Positions 11,280 through 22,521 of a DNA stretch of 64,000 nucleotides are shown in pieces. The stretch covers positions 1,736,001-1,800,000 of the forward strand of contig JAULSU010000006.1 of assembly GCA_030512335.1 (NCBI GenBank). The letters are read 5' to 3'. Within the stretch, counting starts at the first letter, position 1. The number at the start of each line of letters is the position of its first letter. The notes under the pieces are model-generated. The model was given only the letters and a program-made list of their open reading frames with translations. It had not been told where the DNA came from and searched no databases. Both the position numbers and the translations under genes were made by a program. The DNA comes from Immersiella caudata (taxonomy: Eukaryota; Ascomycota; Sordariomycetes; Sordariales; Lasiosphaeriaceae).

Positions 11280-12164
11280 TCACCTCCTCCCCTTCTTACC
11301 TCCGCCGTTCCCTGACCCCTTGCTTGACCCGGATGCAATAGCCTCAGGAGCCGAGTCCTCTTTCTTTGCCGACCCAGCCAAAAACGCTGCCATATCGAAG
11401 CCCCCGGGAGCGCCAGACTGTCCCGTTGCAGCCCCCATGATCCCATTCATCGGGTTCGACTTCTGCCTCTCCTCCCACTCAGCGCGCATCTCCGGGTCCA
11501 CTGTGTACCGCATCAGCATCCCACAGCAGGGTATTCAAGTAGGAGGGGCAAAACTTACTGTTATCCACCAAATAAGGCAACCCCAAAAACACACACATGC
11601 TCACCAACCCCAGAAGAATCATCGGGTTCTTCAAGATCGCAAACGCGTTGACTACCCCCGGTCAGCATCCCTTCTCCTGGTGTCTCCCTTTTCCCTTCAC
11701 CCAGGGAAAAACTCACATTTACTCCTCTCCATAAAGTACCCCTTCCCCCCAATCACCCTCCCTTCAAACACATTCCCCTCGCCCACCACCGCGGCCTCCC
11801 CCTTATTATCCCAATCATTCCCCCTGTACGTCTCCCATGCCCTCACCAACAACGTCACATCGGGCTGAGCAGAGATGCTCACGTCGACGCGAAGAGGCGC
11901 AAAGGCGTGCGTGGCGCAGAAGACGTCGAGGAGGTACGAGCCTGTGGTGACGTTGTTGAAGACGAAGGTGTTTTGCGTTGAAAGCGGAGCGGAGAGGAAG
12001 GTGTTTAGGGCGGAGAGGGTGGCGTGGGTGGATGGGGGGAGGACGTTGGGGTTGGGGAGGGCGGCGCTCGCGGGGATGCGGAGGGTTAGGGATGTCGAGG
12101 GGGGTGGTTTGGATGTGGCGAGGGCGGTTGTGCTGAGGAGGAGGAGAGTGGTTAGGAGGTTCAT
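11280..12164 (-). CDS. EMC7: ER membrane protein complex subunit 7 (EMC7)
   Basis: Three exons on the minus strand: 12164-11717, 11651-11559 and 11500-11280, giving 253 aa. EMC inserts and stabilises multi-pass membrane proteins in the ER. Visible features are a signal peptide (MNLLTTLLLLSTTALA), a luminal beta-sandwich region typical of EMC7 (about 22-140, with FVFNNVTTGSYLLDV and the conserved Y-G/N segment ETYRGND), one transmembrane helix at about 157-178 (PMILLGLVSMCVFLGLPYLV), the juxtamembrane MDPEMRAEWEERQ, and a cytosolic tail ending in Gly/Lys/Arg. The junction VDN-M-DPEMRAE is restored exactly by intron 2. An in-frame ATG 66 bases upstream would put 22 polar residues before the signal peptide, so the inner start was chosen. 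Confidence 0.92.
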
Positions 12165-12534
12165 TTTCGCGGCGTTGATGTTGCTTGTCGTGGTTTGGTG
12201 AGGCGCTAGGATGGAGAGCTGTTGTCGCAAAGTGACGGAATGCGGCTTGGTGGAATAATTTGGGCTGTGGCAGGGGTAGTTGATTGGCGGCGCTTCTGGG
12301 GGTGGGGCGCTGAAGTTTTGGCTGACGCCGGTTAGCTGTCAGGCGTTGGGTTGGGATCACAGCGCCCAACTGCCTGTCGCTTACGTCTGACAACAACACA
12401 AAATCGGTGACAGACAACACACAACATCGCAAAATTCAGGTGGAATTAGAAGTTCCAAGGTATCTCATTTACAAACAGAAACGATAAATATCCAAATAAA
12501 TCAGCGCTGGCTCCTTTTCCTAAATACCATTCGC
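12165..12534. other. EMC7 upstream and sulfhydrylase downstream region
   Basis: These 370 bases separate two tandem minus-strand genes. No further gene or clear motif was seen. Confidence 0.5.
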
Positions 12535-14131
12535 TCAAGCAACAACCGGTGCCTCCTCCGTCTTGGCTTCCTCCGACGGCTTCTCACCTCCCTCGGTCGA
12601 AGAAGCGGAAGCAGCCTTGAACGACTGCTCGAAATCAGCAATGATGTCGTCAATGTGCTCAGTTCCGACTGAGATGCGGATGAGGTCCTCGGTGACACCC
12701 GAGCTGACCTTTTCCTCGTCGGTGAGCTGCTCGTGGGTGGTGGTCCATGGGTGAATGGCGAGGGTCTTGGAGTCGCCGACGTTCGCCAAGTTGGAGACCA
12801 GTTTGAAGCCGTCGACAATCTGGCTACCAGCCGCACCTCCACCCTTGACACCGAAGCTGAGCACGCCGCCGAACCCGCGCTTCAGGTACTTCTTGGCGGT
12901 CTCGTGCGAGGGGTGGCTCTCCAGGCCTGGGTACGACACCCACGAGACGTATGGGCTAGCCTCAAGCCACTTGGCCAACGCAAGCGCATTCTGGGCGTGC
13001 CGCTCAGCGCGGAGAGAGAGGGTCTCGAGACCAAGGATGAGCTGCTGGGCAGCGAAGGGGTTCAAGCTCGCTCCGATGTCACGGAGGAGCTCAACGCGCG
13101 CGCGAATGATGAAGCTGATGGGACCGAACGTCTCCCAAAACTTGAGGCCGTGATAGCCCTCCGAGGGCTCAACGAACTGGGGGAACCGAGCGCCGTTCTT
13201 GCCCCAGTCGAACCGGCCACTGTCAACGATAACACCGCCAATGGTAGTGCCATGGCCACCGATCCACTTAGTTGCTGAGTGGACGATGATGTCAGCACCG
13301 TGATCGAAGGGACGGACGAAGTAACCGCCAGCACCAAAGGTGTTGTCAACCTGAAAACTGTCAGTCGCCATTGCTCATCGCAGGAAAGACGACACGTACC
13401 ACGACGGGAACACCCTTCTCGTGTGCTACAGCAACGATGGCCTCGAAGTCGGGGACATTGTAGCGGGGGTTGCCAATGCTCTCAATGTACACAGCCTTAG
13501 TCTTGTCATCGATGGCGGCAGCAAGGTCCTCGGGCTTGTCGCCTTTGACAAACTTGGTGGTGATGCCAAGACGCGGGAACAAGACCTTGAACTGGTTGTA
13601 TGTGCCGCCATACAGGTTGGATGTCGAAACAATGTTGTCGCCAGCATGTGCGAGAGCGGCAATGGTGAGGAACTGAGCGGCCTGGCCAGAAGAGGTGGCG
13701 AGGGCGGCAACACCACCCTCAAGAGCTGCAATGCGCTTCTCGAACACGTCGACCGTGGGGCTGTTAAGATGTGGTCAGCATGACTGCAAACTAACTCTTG
13801 TGTGTTGCGGCGGCGCTAACTTCATGATACGGGAGTAGATGTTACCAAACTCCTTGAGGCCGAAGAGCCGAGCGCCATGGGCAGAGTCATTGAACACGAA
13901 GCTCTGTTGGAACGCACGTCAGTTCAAGGTCTTACGCAAGTTGGAGAGGGGAGATTCTCACCGTGGTGGCGTAGATGGGCACTGCGCGAGAGTTGGTGGT
14001 CGGATCCGGCTCCTGGCTGTGATGTTCAAGCGCGTGTTAGTGAGCTGTCCACGACCCCTTTTTGACCTGGGAAGATAACCCTACCCCGCATGGAGCTGGA
14101 GGGTCTCAAAGTTCTTGCTGAGCTCCGACAT
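12535..14131 (-). CDS. MET17: O-acetylhomoserine sulfhydrylase (PLP-dependent)
   Basis: Five exons: 14131-14085, 14016-13962, 13903-13821, 13760-13400 and 13350-12535, giving 453 aa. The enzyme makes homocysteine from O-acetylhomoserine and sulfide in the cytosol, joining sulfate assimilation to methionine synthesis. It has the Cys/Met-metabolism PLP fold throughout: LHAGQEPDP near the start, SRIMNPTVDVFEKR, the SGQAAQF cofactor loop, the NLYGGTYNQF motif, DNTFGAGGYF and the Schiff-base lysine in HSATKWIGGHG (Lys210). SVGTEHIDDIIADF is the usual C-terminal motif. After it comes a roughly 30-residue Glu/Ala/Ser-rich extension of no known role. Donor sites GTAGGG and GTTAGC are weaker than average, but the protein motifs fix them. 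All five exons agree in phase. Confidence 0.95.
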
Positions 14132-16089
14132 AATTGCGACAGATGGTTTGAGGAAACTGGGATCCAACGGTCAAGACAACTGGGAAGTTGAAGGACGGAA
14201 CGTGAGCTCAATAGCTGCCGGGCGAGGCAGACAAAGGGGTTTGGAGGGGCAGAATGAGGGGTTGTTGGGGTCAAGTTGAGAGAGCAGGAAAAACCTCTTC
14301 TCGTCCCAGGGCGGCACCCAACCTCCATATATGTTTAGCCGATCGACACGCAGCTTGTCTGAACAGGCAACCAGGCGCTTGGATTGCGAATTTTTATTAC
14401 GGGAACCTCTTTCGCTGGCGCAGCCATCACCCGGCGCATCAAGTAGCGCTTGTTTGGGGATGGAGTGGGGTGAAGCTCCAAGCACGCCATCGATGGCGCG
14501 GGGCAAGAACGACCAAGGAGCACAGAACCTTGGTACCTGGGTTCCATGGGTTACCCCATCCATCAACTCCTGTCTCGGGCCTCCTATACACTGTTGCGCT
14601 CGCAGAGGAATCCGTTTACCGTTGGTAATAACAACGGCCTCGAGGCTGGTTTCTCGAAAAGGCATCGAAGTCCCGCTGTGGTTTTATTTTGGAGATTTTG
14701 CCGGGGAATTCTTTGTCACAGCCCTGAGCCGGACCGTTGCGATTCGTCACGGCGCACCTGGGGTTGCTGCAAGGCGTCGGACCAGAGACGACCAATATCA
14801 GATGTTCAGGCCCTGGTGTTGCTCCTAGGGTTGGCCGGTAACGTCTACCGGACTTCGGAGCCAAACAGACGTGCCGTGAGAGTTGAGGCATGTTCGCTGA
14901 GCCACCACCAACATGGATGATGCCGTCCGTCCGGGCCGACGACACAGCGGGAGGTGTGCTCAGTCCCAGGCCACAGGGACCTCCTGTGTAACTCCAGGCC
15001 CAGCCACGCGGCAGCTTATTGTGCATATATGATGGCGTTCCTCGAAAGACATACCAGTGCGACGCGGTGCACCCATTTGGGCATTCTACCATGTTTTCAT
15101 TGGACGCCAGGCGCTCTTGCACAACTGGCTGGACGGAGCTGAGTGGTCGAGCATCTTCGTGCCCTGTTGAGGGAATGATTGGTGAAGCAAATAGCAGCTT
15201 CCACACATCAAAGTCCCCTCAGCCCAAACGCCTTGCTCGGACAGCAACCCATATTCACTTGAAGGAGAAGCCCAGCTTGCGTGTAAGACGGGCCGCAGCC
15301 AACCTGGGCGGGCAAGAGCTGGCTACATCGCAATTACCCCGCCCCCACCGATCAATGCCCCCATGCCGATCTCGCGAGCCCCACCCACGCGGTACGATCC
15401 AACGACCCACGTGTAGAGCCCGAACTTCGCACGCCACCAGCTTACCTTGGGTAATGTGTACTCAGTCTTTGTCTGAGCTGAGCTATTTCTCTAAAAACCT
15501 CTCATTCCTGGCCTACCAATGATATGCCTGAGCCTCACGAGCTGCCCGGTTTGCCCGGTCCATGCATAGGGTCTTTCGAGCTGCAGTGCCCAGTGGGCCG
15601 GTGCAGAGTACCCAAGTGTTCTGTGCTCGCTGGAGAGTACGCAGAGCAGTAAACTCATTTCATCTTCAACGTGGCTCTATAAACCCAACAACACGAAACT
15701 TACAGATAACGAAACATAAATATCCGGTAATTCTCTAGACCTATATACCATCAAAAAGCCCATCTGTAGACCCAAACCGAAACCATGCATGCAAAAAACA
15801 TGCACCAACAATTACGCCAAGTTCTTCAAACACACAACCCACACCAAGCCACCACTTAGCCATCCTGATACCAACTCCAAGACACAGCCCAGCTGGTACC
15901 CAAACCAGGCAGGAGATTTGATGGCGGCTTTCACACCGCCTATACCTCACCACCACTACCTCCCTGTCCCTACAGGTATCCCAGTCACAGTCATCATCGG
16001 CATTTCCAGCCCACGAGGACCCCTCCCGCCGGCGCTCTCGACAGAAAAGCAAACACCCTCTCCACCTCCAACTTCGAAACTACACCTCC
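14132..16089. other. Long upstream region of the sulfhydrylase gene
   Basis: No gene is supported in about 2 kb between two minus-strand genes. It contains a TATA-like CATATATG at 14326-14333 and a palindromic CACGTG at 15408-15413. The larger open frames (for example 14616-15206 minus) overlap open frames in other phases and have no domain. Confidence 0.45.
14326..14333 (-). promoter_or_regulatory. TATA-like element of the sulfhydrylase gene
   Basis: CATATATG lies about 195 bases upstream of the ATG at 14131, a plausible TATA position for a gene transcribed leftwards. Evidence is sequence resemblance only. Confidence 0.35.
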
Positions 16090-16744
16090 TTACGCAGTCT
16101 CCTTCATGCCATCCTTCGCTCCAGACATCTTCGGCGCCGACTTTCGTCCAATGCCCTTGAACACGTCCATGGCGAGAGGAATGAAGGTGTTCAGCCAGGC
16201 GCCCATCAGCACGAACGAGAAAACGGCGTTAGTTTGGGCAGCAGCGCACACGCTCCCGCGGCAGAAGAGGAGGCGGCTGAGGAAGACGGTGAGTGACATG
16301 CCGGAGCCGACCCAGAAGACAACGTTGGTAAACTCGAGGAAGAGAAACTCCCACGGATGGGCGACTGGTGTTGCGTTAGGGTCGTTTTCAATACCGGAAG
16401 GCAGAGAGGGTTTGACTTACACCGCGGGAAGATTCGAGGGACGCCTTCAAGGAGGATGAGGGAGATTAGAGAGAGTATTCCAGAGAAGATCATGATGTTG
16501 ATTTGCGTCGGGGAGGATGTGAGAGTGTCGGTGTTGTACCAGTGGGCCACTACGAATGTGTTAGTTCCTATACTCCTCTTCCTCATCGTTCGAGGGCACC
16601 CCTGTGGATATCCCCAGTTCATTCTTCGACGGAGACCGTACCATATCCAGAGAGAGCCAAGACTACCACGGAGAATAAACCTTGGACAGCCCTGAAAACG
16701 AGCTTCGGGACTCTGATCTTTTTCAACAGGCCTGCGATAGTCAT
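16090..16744 (-). CDS. Small four-helix membrane protein, MARVEL-domain-like
   Basis: Three exons, 16744-16642, 16549-16421 and 16364-16090, giving 168 aa. Four hydrophobic segments can be seen: VFRAVQGLFSVVVLALSGYG, INIMIFSGILSLISLILLEG, the one around FTNVVFWVGSGMSLTVFLS, and AVFSFVLMGAWLNTFIPLAM. The loop motif CRGSVCAAAQTNAVFSFV after helix 3 and the RFAHPWEF segment before it resemble the large fungal family annotated as membrane-associating (MARVEL) proteins, related to Nce102, which sits in plasma-membrane eisosome domains. The third exon begins within that motif and restores the FAHP sequence. The short basic C-terminus (KGIGRKSAPKMSGAK) is probably cytosolic. No specific role can be assigned. 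Confidence 0.82.
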
Positions 16745-19204
16745 GTTGCCGGTTTTGATATTCTGTTGTAGAATGCTTGGCAGGTCGAAGAAGAAGAAGG
16801 CACTTGATTCCAGTGCAAGTATATTAAAGTTTTCCGATGATAATGGGAGCTGCAGCTAGCGCGCTCGATCAAGAGAACTGAATGAGAAGTTGACGAGAAG
16901 AGAATATTGTTGAAGCAGGACGATGTGCACCGCAAAGTGGGCGAACCATGGAATGAAAGGGGTTCATCGAAGACGAGCAGCACCAGGCTAAAATGAGAAG
17001 GGAAACAATCCAAGGGAAAATCTGTCATGCTTCCAATGAGCATTCTGATTTGGCCACCCATCATGGAGGTGCGGCTCTGGGATGCTGGGTGATGTGGGCA
17101 GGTGTGTCACAGCGCTGCCTCCTGAAACAGGCAATTCTTGGGATCTCCATGCATGGTGAACAGTACCGGTCCAATCCAGAGCCTTTGCGGCGGCGATAAA
17201 CTGACTGGAAAGCTCAAGCCCATGCCACGGAAAGGAGTTCCCGGCACGATCAAAACCCCACCTTGTGTCTGCGATATGTATCGATTAGACCACCCACCTG
17301 CAGGCGCCATGGGAGGTTTCAAGCCACGATGTTTTCGTCAGCATCGAGCTACTGCGATCTTGTCATCTGGCGGAGAAATGCCGCTGAAACAAATCTAATG
17401 GCTTTTCGACGCTTTTGGGGATGATTTCGATAACTGGCGTTTACGCCTTATTTTTCTATCTTCTTTCGATAGTTTGGGGTGTGATGGCGGGGAGTGAGTT
17501 TGGGCACGCGCCGACTTCTCGCACGGCAATACAAACAACCTCGAATACCCATTTCGACATCCATAAACATACATTTCGTTGTTTTCGACGTTTGGATATC
17601 CCAGAGCTGCTGATGAGCAAGAAGTGTCAAGTTCCTTGAATCCCTTGGCATTTGGAACATTCTTGAGACTTCAAAGTGGAGTCGTGAGGCAAGGACCAAG
17701 ACCCCACAGGTGGTCAGTGCTTCGGGCCGTTAATCGCGGGGTGTGAGGCCGGGGATAGAGGCACGCGGCTTGCGAGCAAACCGAAAGTAGATATCTCTAG
17801 CCGAGGCTCACGAACGGGGCCGAAGTAGCCGATTCAAACTGGCCTTCACGATTCAGGTTCGGGACGGCCAACATTGGAATCTGGGTCCTACTCGATTCAA
17901 AATTAGTGACCTCAGCCTCGTCCTATACATTTGGTGTGGCAGCGGCAACAAAGGGTGTTGACTTGCCACGACCTGCGCCTGGTTGGAGATCTGGCGAATT
18001 CAACTAGTCAGGGAGTCAGGGCAGAACGCAATAAGGTGTCTTGTGTTGCTGATCAAGTTGGAGACGGTCCCGCGTTCAAATCCCGAAATGTTCCAGTCGA
18101 AGGTCTCCTAGAAGAACAAATCAACAATGCCAGGTCTCGAGAGACGACGGAATTAAGAACCCCAGTGACGGCGTCTTGGTTTTGCTTGAGGAGAAATTGA
18201 ACCGCACACTCTACTATCAAGCCTGGACGCTGGGTACATTCCCGACATTCCCTGTACCCCACACATAAACCCCGCGCTGCATTTCCTGGGAGGCGGCGCG
18301 GCGTCCAACCCCAACGCCCGCCTCGCTGGTCGAGAAGCATGGGCATGTGACGACTTAGAAAGAATTAGGAAAGCTCCGCCTCTTGGCCATGGGGGAACTT
18401 CCAAGTTCGCATTGCGCCCGTCAGGACGATTGGATCAGCAACGACGTGGAGGCTGGTGGACGGCTCAGAACGGCTCGAGGCCAACCGTGGCCCACCTTTG
18501 CGTGCCAATCCACCTGGGTAAGCTGTCAGCCGAGGCTAGCGAGCAGCGACTGCCCAGGAGCTCGCCACCTGTGTGGAATCGGCGGCTCGGCGCTTTCGTC
18601 TGCGTTTGCCAGACGTGCCAGGGTGCGATGAAGCAGCAAGGAAAACCGAAGATCTGAGGCGCAGACGAGCATTCAACAGCTATATGGTAATGAGCCGCCA
18701 GTGATCGGGGCCGGCCAAAACCCGGAAGGCGATGCACGGCGGAGACAGCCGAGGTAAGGTTGCTGGGCCCCGGATTTTGAGATGCGAGACAGGGTTGTCC
18801 AGACTGCAGGTGGTTAGCTCCGTTCCTGGTCGCATTCGGCGGCCGGGGGGACGAACACATGCTACCGAATCGACTCGCCGACCCTGTTCGCAAATGGGCG
18901 AGTTCCGTCGGACTCTCAAAACCTCCACGGTGACGCTTTTAGCGCAGTGCCCTCCCTCTTTACCACAAGACACTCTCTCAACCACGTTTCCCCCCCAATC
19001 GCTCGCACCTCATTGCCTGGTCCTGCGCTCCGGATAGCCGACGTCAGCGCCGCCTAGCAGAAAGAAACTGGAAGTAAGACCGTTCCACCAGGCACTCGGA
19101 TTCTGTGATCGGACTGTGGGACCGACCACTTCGCAAGTAAGCAAGCGGCCAATTGCGCAACCTCAATTCACATCATTTTCTAATCACGACGCGCCTCTAC
19201 AGCC
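16745..19204. other. Divergent upstream region, no gene seen
   Basis: About 2.5 kb between the MARVEL-like gene (minus) and the acyl-CoA synthetase gene (plus). All open frames are short and overlapping. A GTTCAAATCC near 18073 resembles a tRNA B box, but the flanks do not form a T arm. Confidence 0.45.
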
Positions 19205-21383
19205 ATGAGCCCTACCAAGCGCGAGACGGAGGCTTACATCAAGACCATCGCCCAGCCGCCTCCACCTGGGTCGCCATACGCCCTGCCGATTCCCGGCACC
19301 GAGCGCCCGAACCGCACGCCCGTCTACCGCCACTGGCGCTTCCAGAACGGCCCTCTGCTGGAGACGTTTGACCCGGCCCACCAAACCCTCCACGACCTCT
19401 TCGAGGCGTCCGTTGCGAGCAGCGGCAACAGCCAGTGCCTGGGATGGAGACCCTGGAACGCCACCACCAAGACGTGGGAGCCCAAGTACACCTGGATCAC
19501 CTACAATGAGGTTGCGCAGCGCAGGAAGAACCTCGGCGCTGGCATCGTCGAACTGCACAAGCGCATCGGCGTGACGGACGACAAGTATGGCGTTGGTTTG
19601 TGGTCGCAGAACCGCGCCGAGTGGCAGATCACCGAGCTGGCTCTCGTTTCGCAGTCGCTGTGGCCCGTCTCGCTCTACGAGACCCTGGGCCCCGAGACGT
19701 CCGAGTACATCCTCAACCACGGCGCCATCACTTGCGTCGTCTGCTCCGTCAACCATATTCCGACGCTGTTGAAGCTAGCGCCGCGCGTGCCCACATTGAA
19801 GCTTATCATCTCCCTGGATCCCCTGGATGTGGGCGAGCCCGCGGGCACCTCCAAGCATGCTCTGCTCAGTGCTGCCGCCGCGCCGCTGGGCGTCCAGATC
19901 TTTTCCATGTCGGACGTTGAGGCCATTGGTGCCCAGTCGGGCCGCCCGATGCGCCCTCCGAAGCGTGATGACATCGTCACCATCAACTATACCTCCGGCA
20001 CCACTGGTGACCCGAAGGGCGTCCTCATCACCCATGCCAACGCTGTTGCCGGTATCACCGCCGCTCGTTCGAGCGACAGCGTGAGGTCCTCGGATGTGCA
20101 CATCTCTTACCTTCCCTTGGCACACATCTATGGCCGCATGGCGGATCAGACAACACTTGCGTCTGGTGCTCGCATCGGTTACTTCCACGGCGATATCACA
20201 GGGCTTGTCGAGGACCTGAAGATCCTGCGGCCACACGGTCTCTACTCGGTACCCCGTCTCTACAACCGCTTCAACTCGGCCATTCGGTCCGCTACCATCG
20301 ACGCGGACGGTTTCAAGGGCGCCCTCTCGCGCCGTGTCATTGATACCAAGACGGCCAACATGCAGCTCCCCACCGGCAAGGCCTACAACACGCATCTTCT
20401 TTTTGACCGCATCTGGACACCCAAGGTCCTCAAGGGTGTTGGTCTGGATCGCGCCCGAACGATGGTCAGCGGCAGCGCCCAGCTGGACCCCGATGTTCAC
20501 ACCTTCCTCCGGGCGGCCTTCGGCAACGACTTCATTCAGGGCTTCGGTATGACCGAGACGTACGCCGTCGGCACTGTGCAGAGTAGGGGCGACTTCACCA
20601 CTGGCAACATTGGAGGACCTTGCCCGTCGGTCGAGCTCTGCATCGAATCAGTACCTGACTTTGAGTACACGGTCGAAGACAAGCCGTACCCCCGTGGTGA
20701 GCTGCTCATGCGTGGCCCCGTTATCTTCAAGGAGTACTTCAAGAACCCCGAGGAGACGAACAAGACGATCGAGGCAGATGGGTGGTTCCACACCGGCGAT
20801 ATTGTCGAAGTCGACAACCTTGGCCGTTTCAAGATCATCGATCGCAAGAAGAACGTCTTAAAGCTGGCACAGGGCGAGTACATTTCGCCTGAGCGCATTG
20901 AGAACGTCTACATGGGGAGCACGAACGTGATTGCCACCGCTTTCGTTCATGGAGACCCCAAGGAGGCCAGTCTGGTTGCCGTTTTCGGCATCGACCCTGT
21001 CCACTTTGCGCCATACGCCAGCCGCATCCTCAAGAAGACCGTCCCTGAGGATGACCGCTCGGCCCTCAAGGCTGCGGCCAACGACCCGCGCGTCAAGGGC
21101 GCGTTTCTCAAGTTGCTAGATACCATTGGCAAGAACCACAAGTTCAACAAGTTTGAGATGGTCCGCAACTGCTACCTAGATATCGACCCCTTTACCATTG
21201 ACAACGAGCTGCTGACGCCGACGTAAGTTTGCCTTTACCGTACTAGCACCTTTGGGCATATCACTAACTTCAGATTTCAGGCTTAAGCTCAAGCGTCCTC
21301 AGACCGCCAAGGCGTTCAGAAAGGAGATCGATCGCATGTACGAGGAGCTGGCGGCAGAAGCATCGAGCAAGCCGAAGTTGTAA
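19205..21383 (+). CDS. Long-chain acyl-CoA synthetase, probably peroxisomal (Faa2-like)
   Basis: Two exons, 19205-21222 and 21281-21383, giving 706 aa. The enzyme forms fatty acyl-CoA from fatty acid, ATP and CoA. ANL-family motifs are complete: the P-loop-like YTSGTTGDPKGV (about 262-273), SYLPLAHIYGRM, GFGMTETYA, GWFHTGDIV (about 527) and the linker region DRKKNVLKLAQGEYISPE. The last exon supplies LKLKRPQTAKAFRKEI, the position of the C-terminal-domain lysine, and ends in Lys-Pro-Lys-Leu. PKL resembles the weak PTS1 of yeast Faa2 (EKL), so a peroxisomal site is inferred. The intron has two AG acceptors 7 bases apart; only the second (21279-21280) keeps the frame. Retention of the intron gives an immediate TAA. 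Family assignment is certain, location less so. Confidence 0.93.
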
Positions 21384-22521
21384 ACTATACACTGTGGGAA
21401 TCTTCATCGCATACCATTTCTTTCATCATCTGTTACAAATAGCATCCTGATTATAGGCGAGGGTAAATCTAGGAGTATTAGTAACGTATTAGGAGGTAGG
21501 AGCGTTAATGTCTTGTGGTGGACTTCTCGTAATTAGGGGATGGTATTCAAATAGTCTGCCGCCACGAACACCCGCTCCGCAATTGGTCCGAGGCCCGCGG
21601 TGCAGTGCGGAGCCTCCCGTGACGCCGCGGTGCTGGCGCGATATGGCCCAAGCGTCGTTGCCATTGTGCTCACGATGTAGCACGTCAGGACGTTTAACGA
21701 ATGGCGATAAAATGTAGAAGATCAAATGAAGATGAAAAGGGATGATATTGTGATGAGCCATGCGCCTTTAGCATTGAGATGTCACTGGTCCAGCATTCTG
21801 CAGCCCAGATGAGGCTGGATAACAGACAGCAGACTTCCTGTTTGCTATCCATGCCTAGGTAGGAGCTTCAAGCAATTAATGAGCAAACTGGATGACTGTT
21901 CTGACAAGATGGGAGATATCCCGTTGCGCTATTGGGAGAAACACATAAAATGACAAGCTGCAGACCAATTTTAGACAAGCTCCTGCTTCTAAACCATGTG
22001 CCATCATAGGGCTGACTGGTCACTCGTTTGCACTTCTTCCGCGCCCCAATGGTAAGTTATCTTGACGACCTCCCTCTGCTTCTACAAATCTGCGATTTTG
22101 CAATTCTGCAACTTTGCGTTTCTGCGCTTCGAAATGAAAATGATCAAAGAAAGGTAGATGAAGAGAGTTCATGAGAAAATGAATAAACTAGATGCTACTG
22201 GAAATGCGCTGTTAAAAAGGAGGAAAATACCTTTAAATTTTTTTAAAAAAATATCAACAATAATGTTAATGATAATAATAAATAATAAATAACAATTCCA
22301 AGTATTTTTTTACTCAAGAAGAAAGTTAAAATACCACTTGTAAAATGAAGATATATATTTTAATATTTTAATGTTTACCTTATTTATTAATTTAACGTTA
22401 ATAGTGGAGCACACGGTTTTAGCCACCAGCTAATAATTTCTTGGCAAATCCCCAGCCTGTGGTTTTTATTACCCTTCACTAATCGCCAAAGTTGTGCCTC
22501 AATGTCACTCCGCTGAGAACG
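21384..22521. other. Intergenic region containing an AT-rich island
   Basis: No gene is supported. The left half has normal composition. The right half contains an AT-rich block at 22201-22400, described separately. Confidence 0.5.
22201..22400. repeat. AT-rich island, possible RIP-degraded transposon relic
   Basis: Three consecutive 60-base lines here contain 14, 9 and 11 G or C bases, about 19% GC, against about 55% elsewhere. The block is built of TAA/AAT runs and poly-T tracts and ends just before the WD40 gene. On the minus strand an open frame at 22387-22668 of unknown type overlaps its right edge. In ascomycetes such islands are often repeats mutated by RIP, but no transposon domain is recognisable here. 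Confidence 0.45.

Noticed and set aside
15408..15413. CACGTG as a sulfur-regulator site for the sulfhydrylase gene
   Set aside because: A single hexamer about 1.3 kb from the start codon is expected by chance and cannot be assigned to a regulator.
18060..18090. tRNA-like B box (GTTCAAATCC)
   Set aside because: The flanking bases do not pair into a T stem, and no A box or acceptor stem is found at the right distance.
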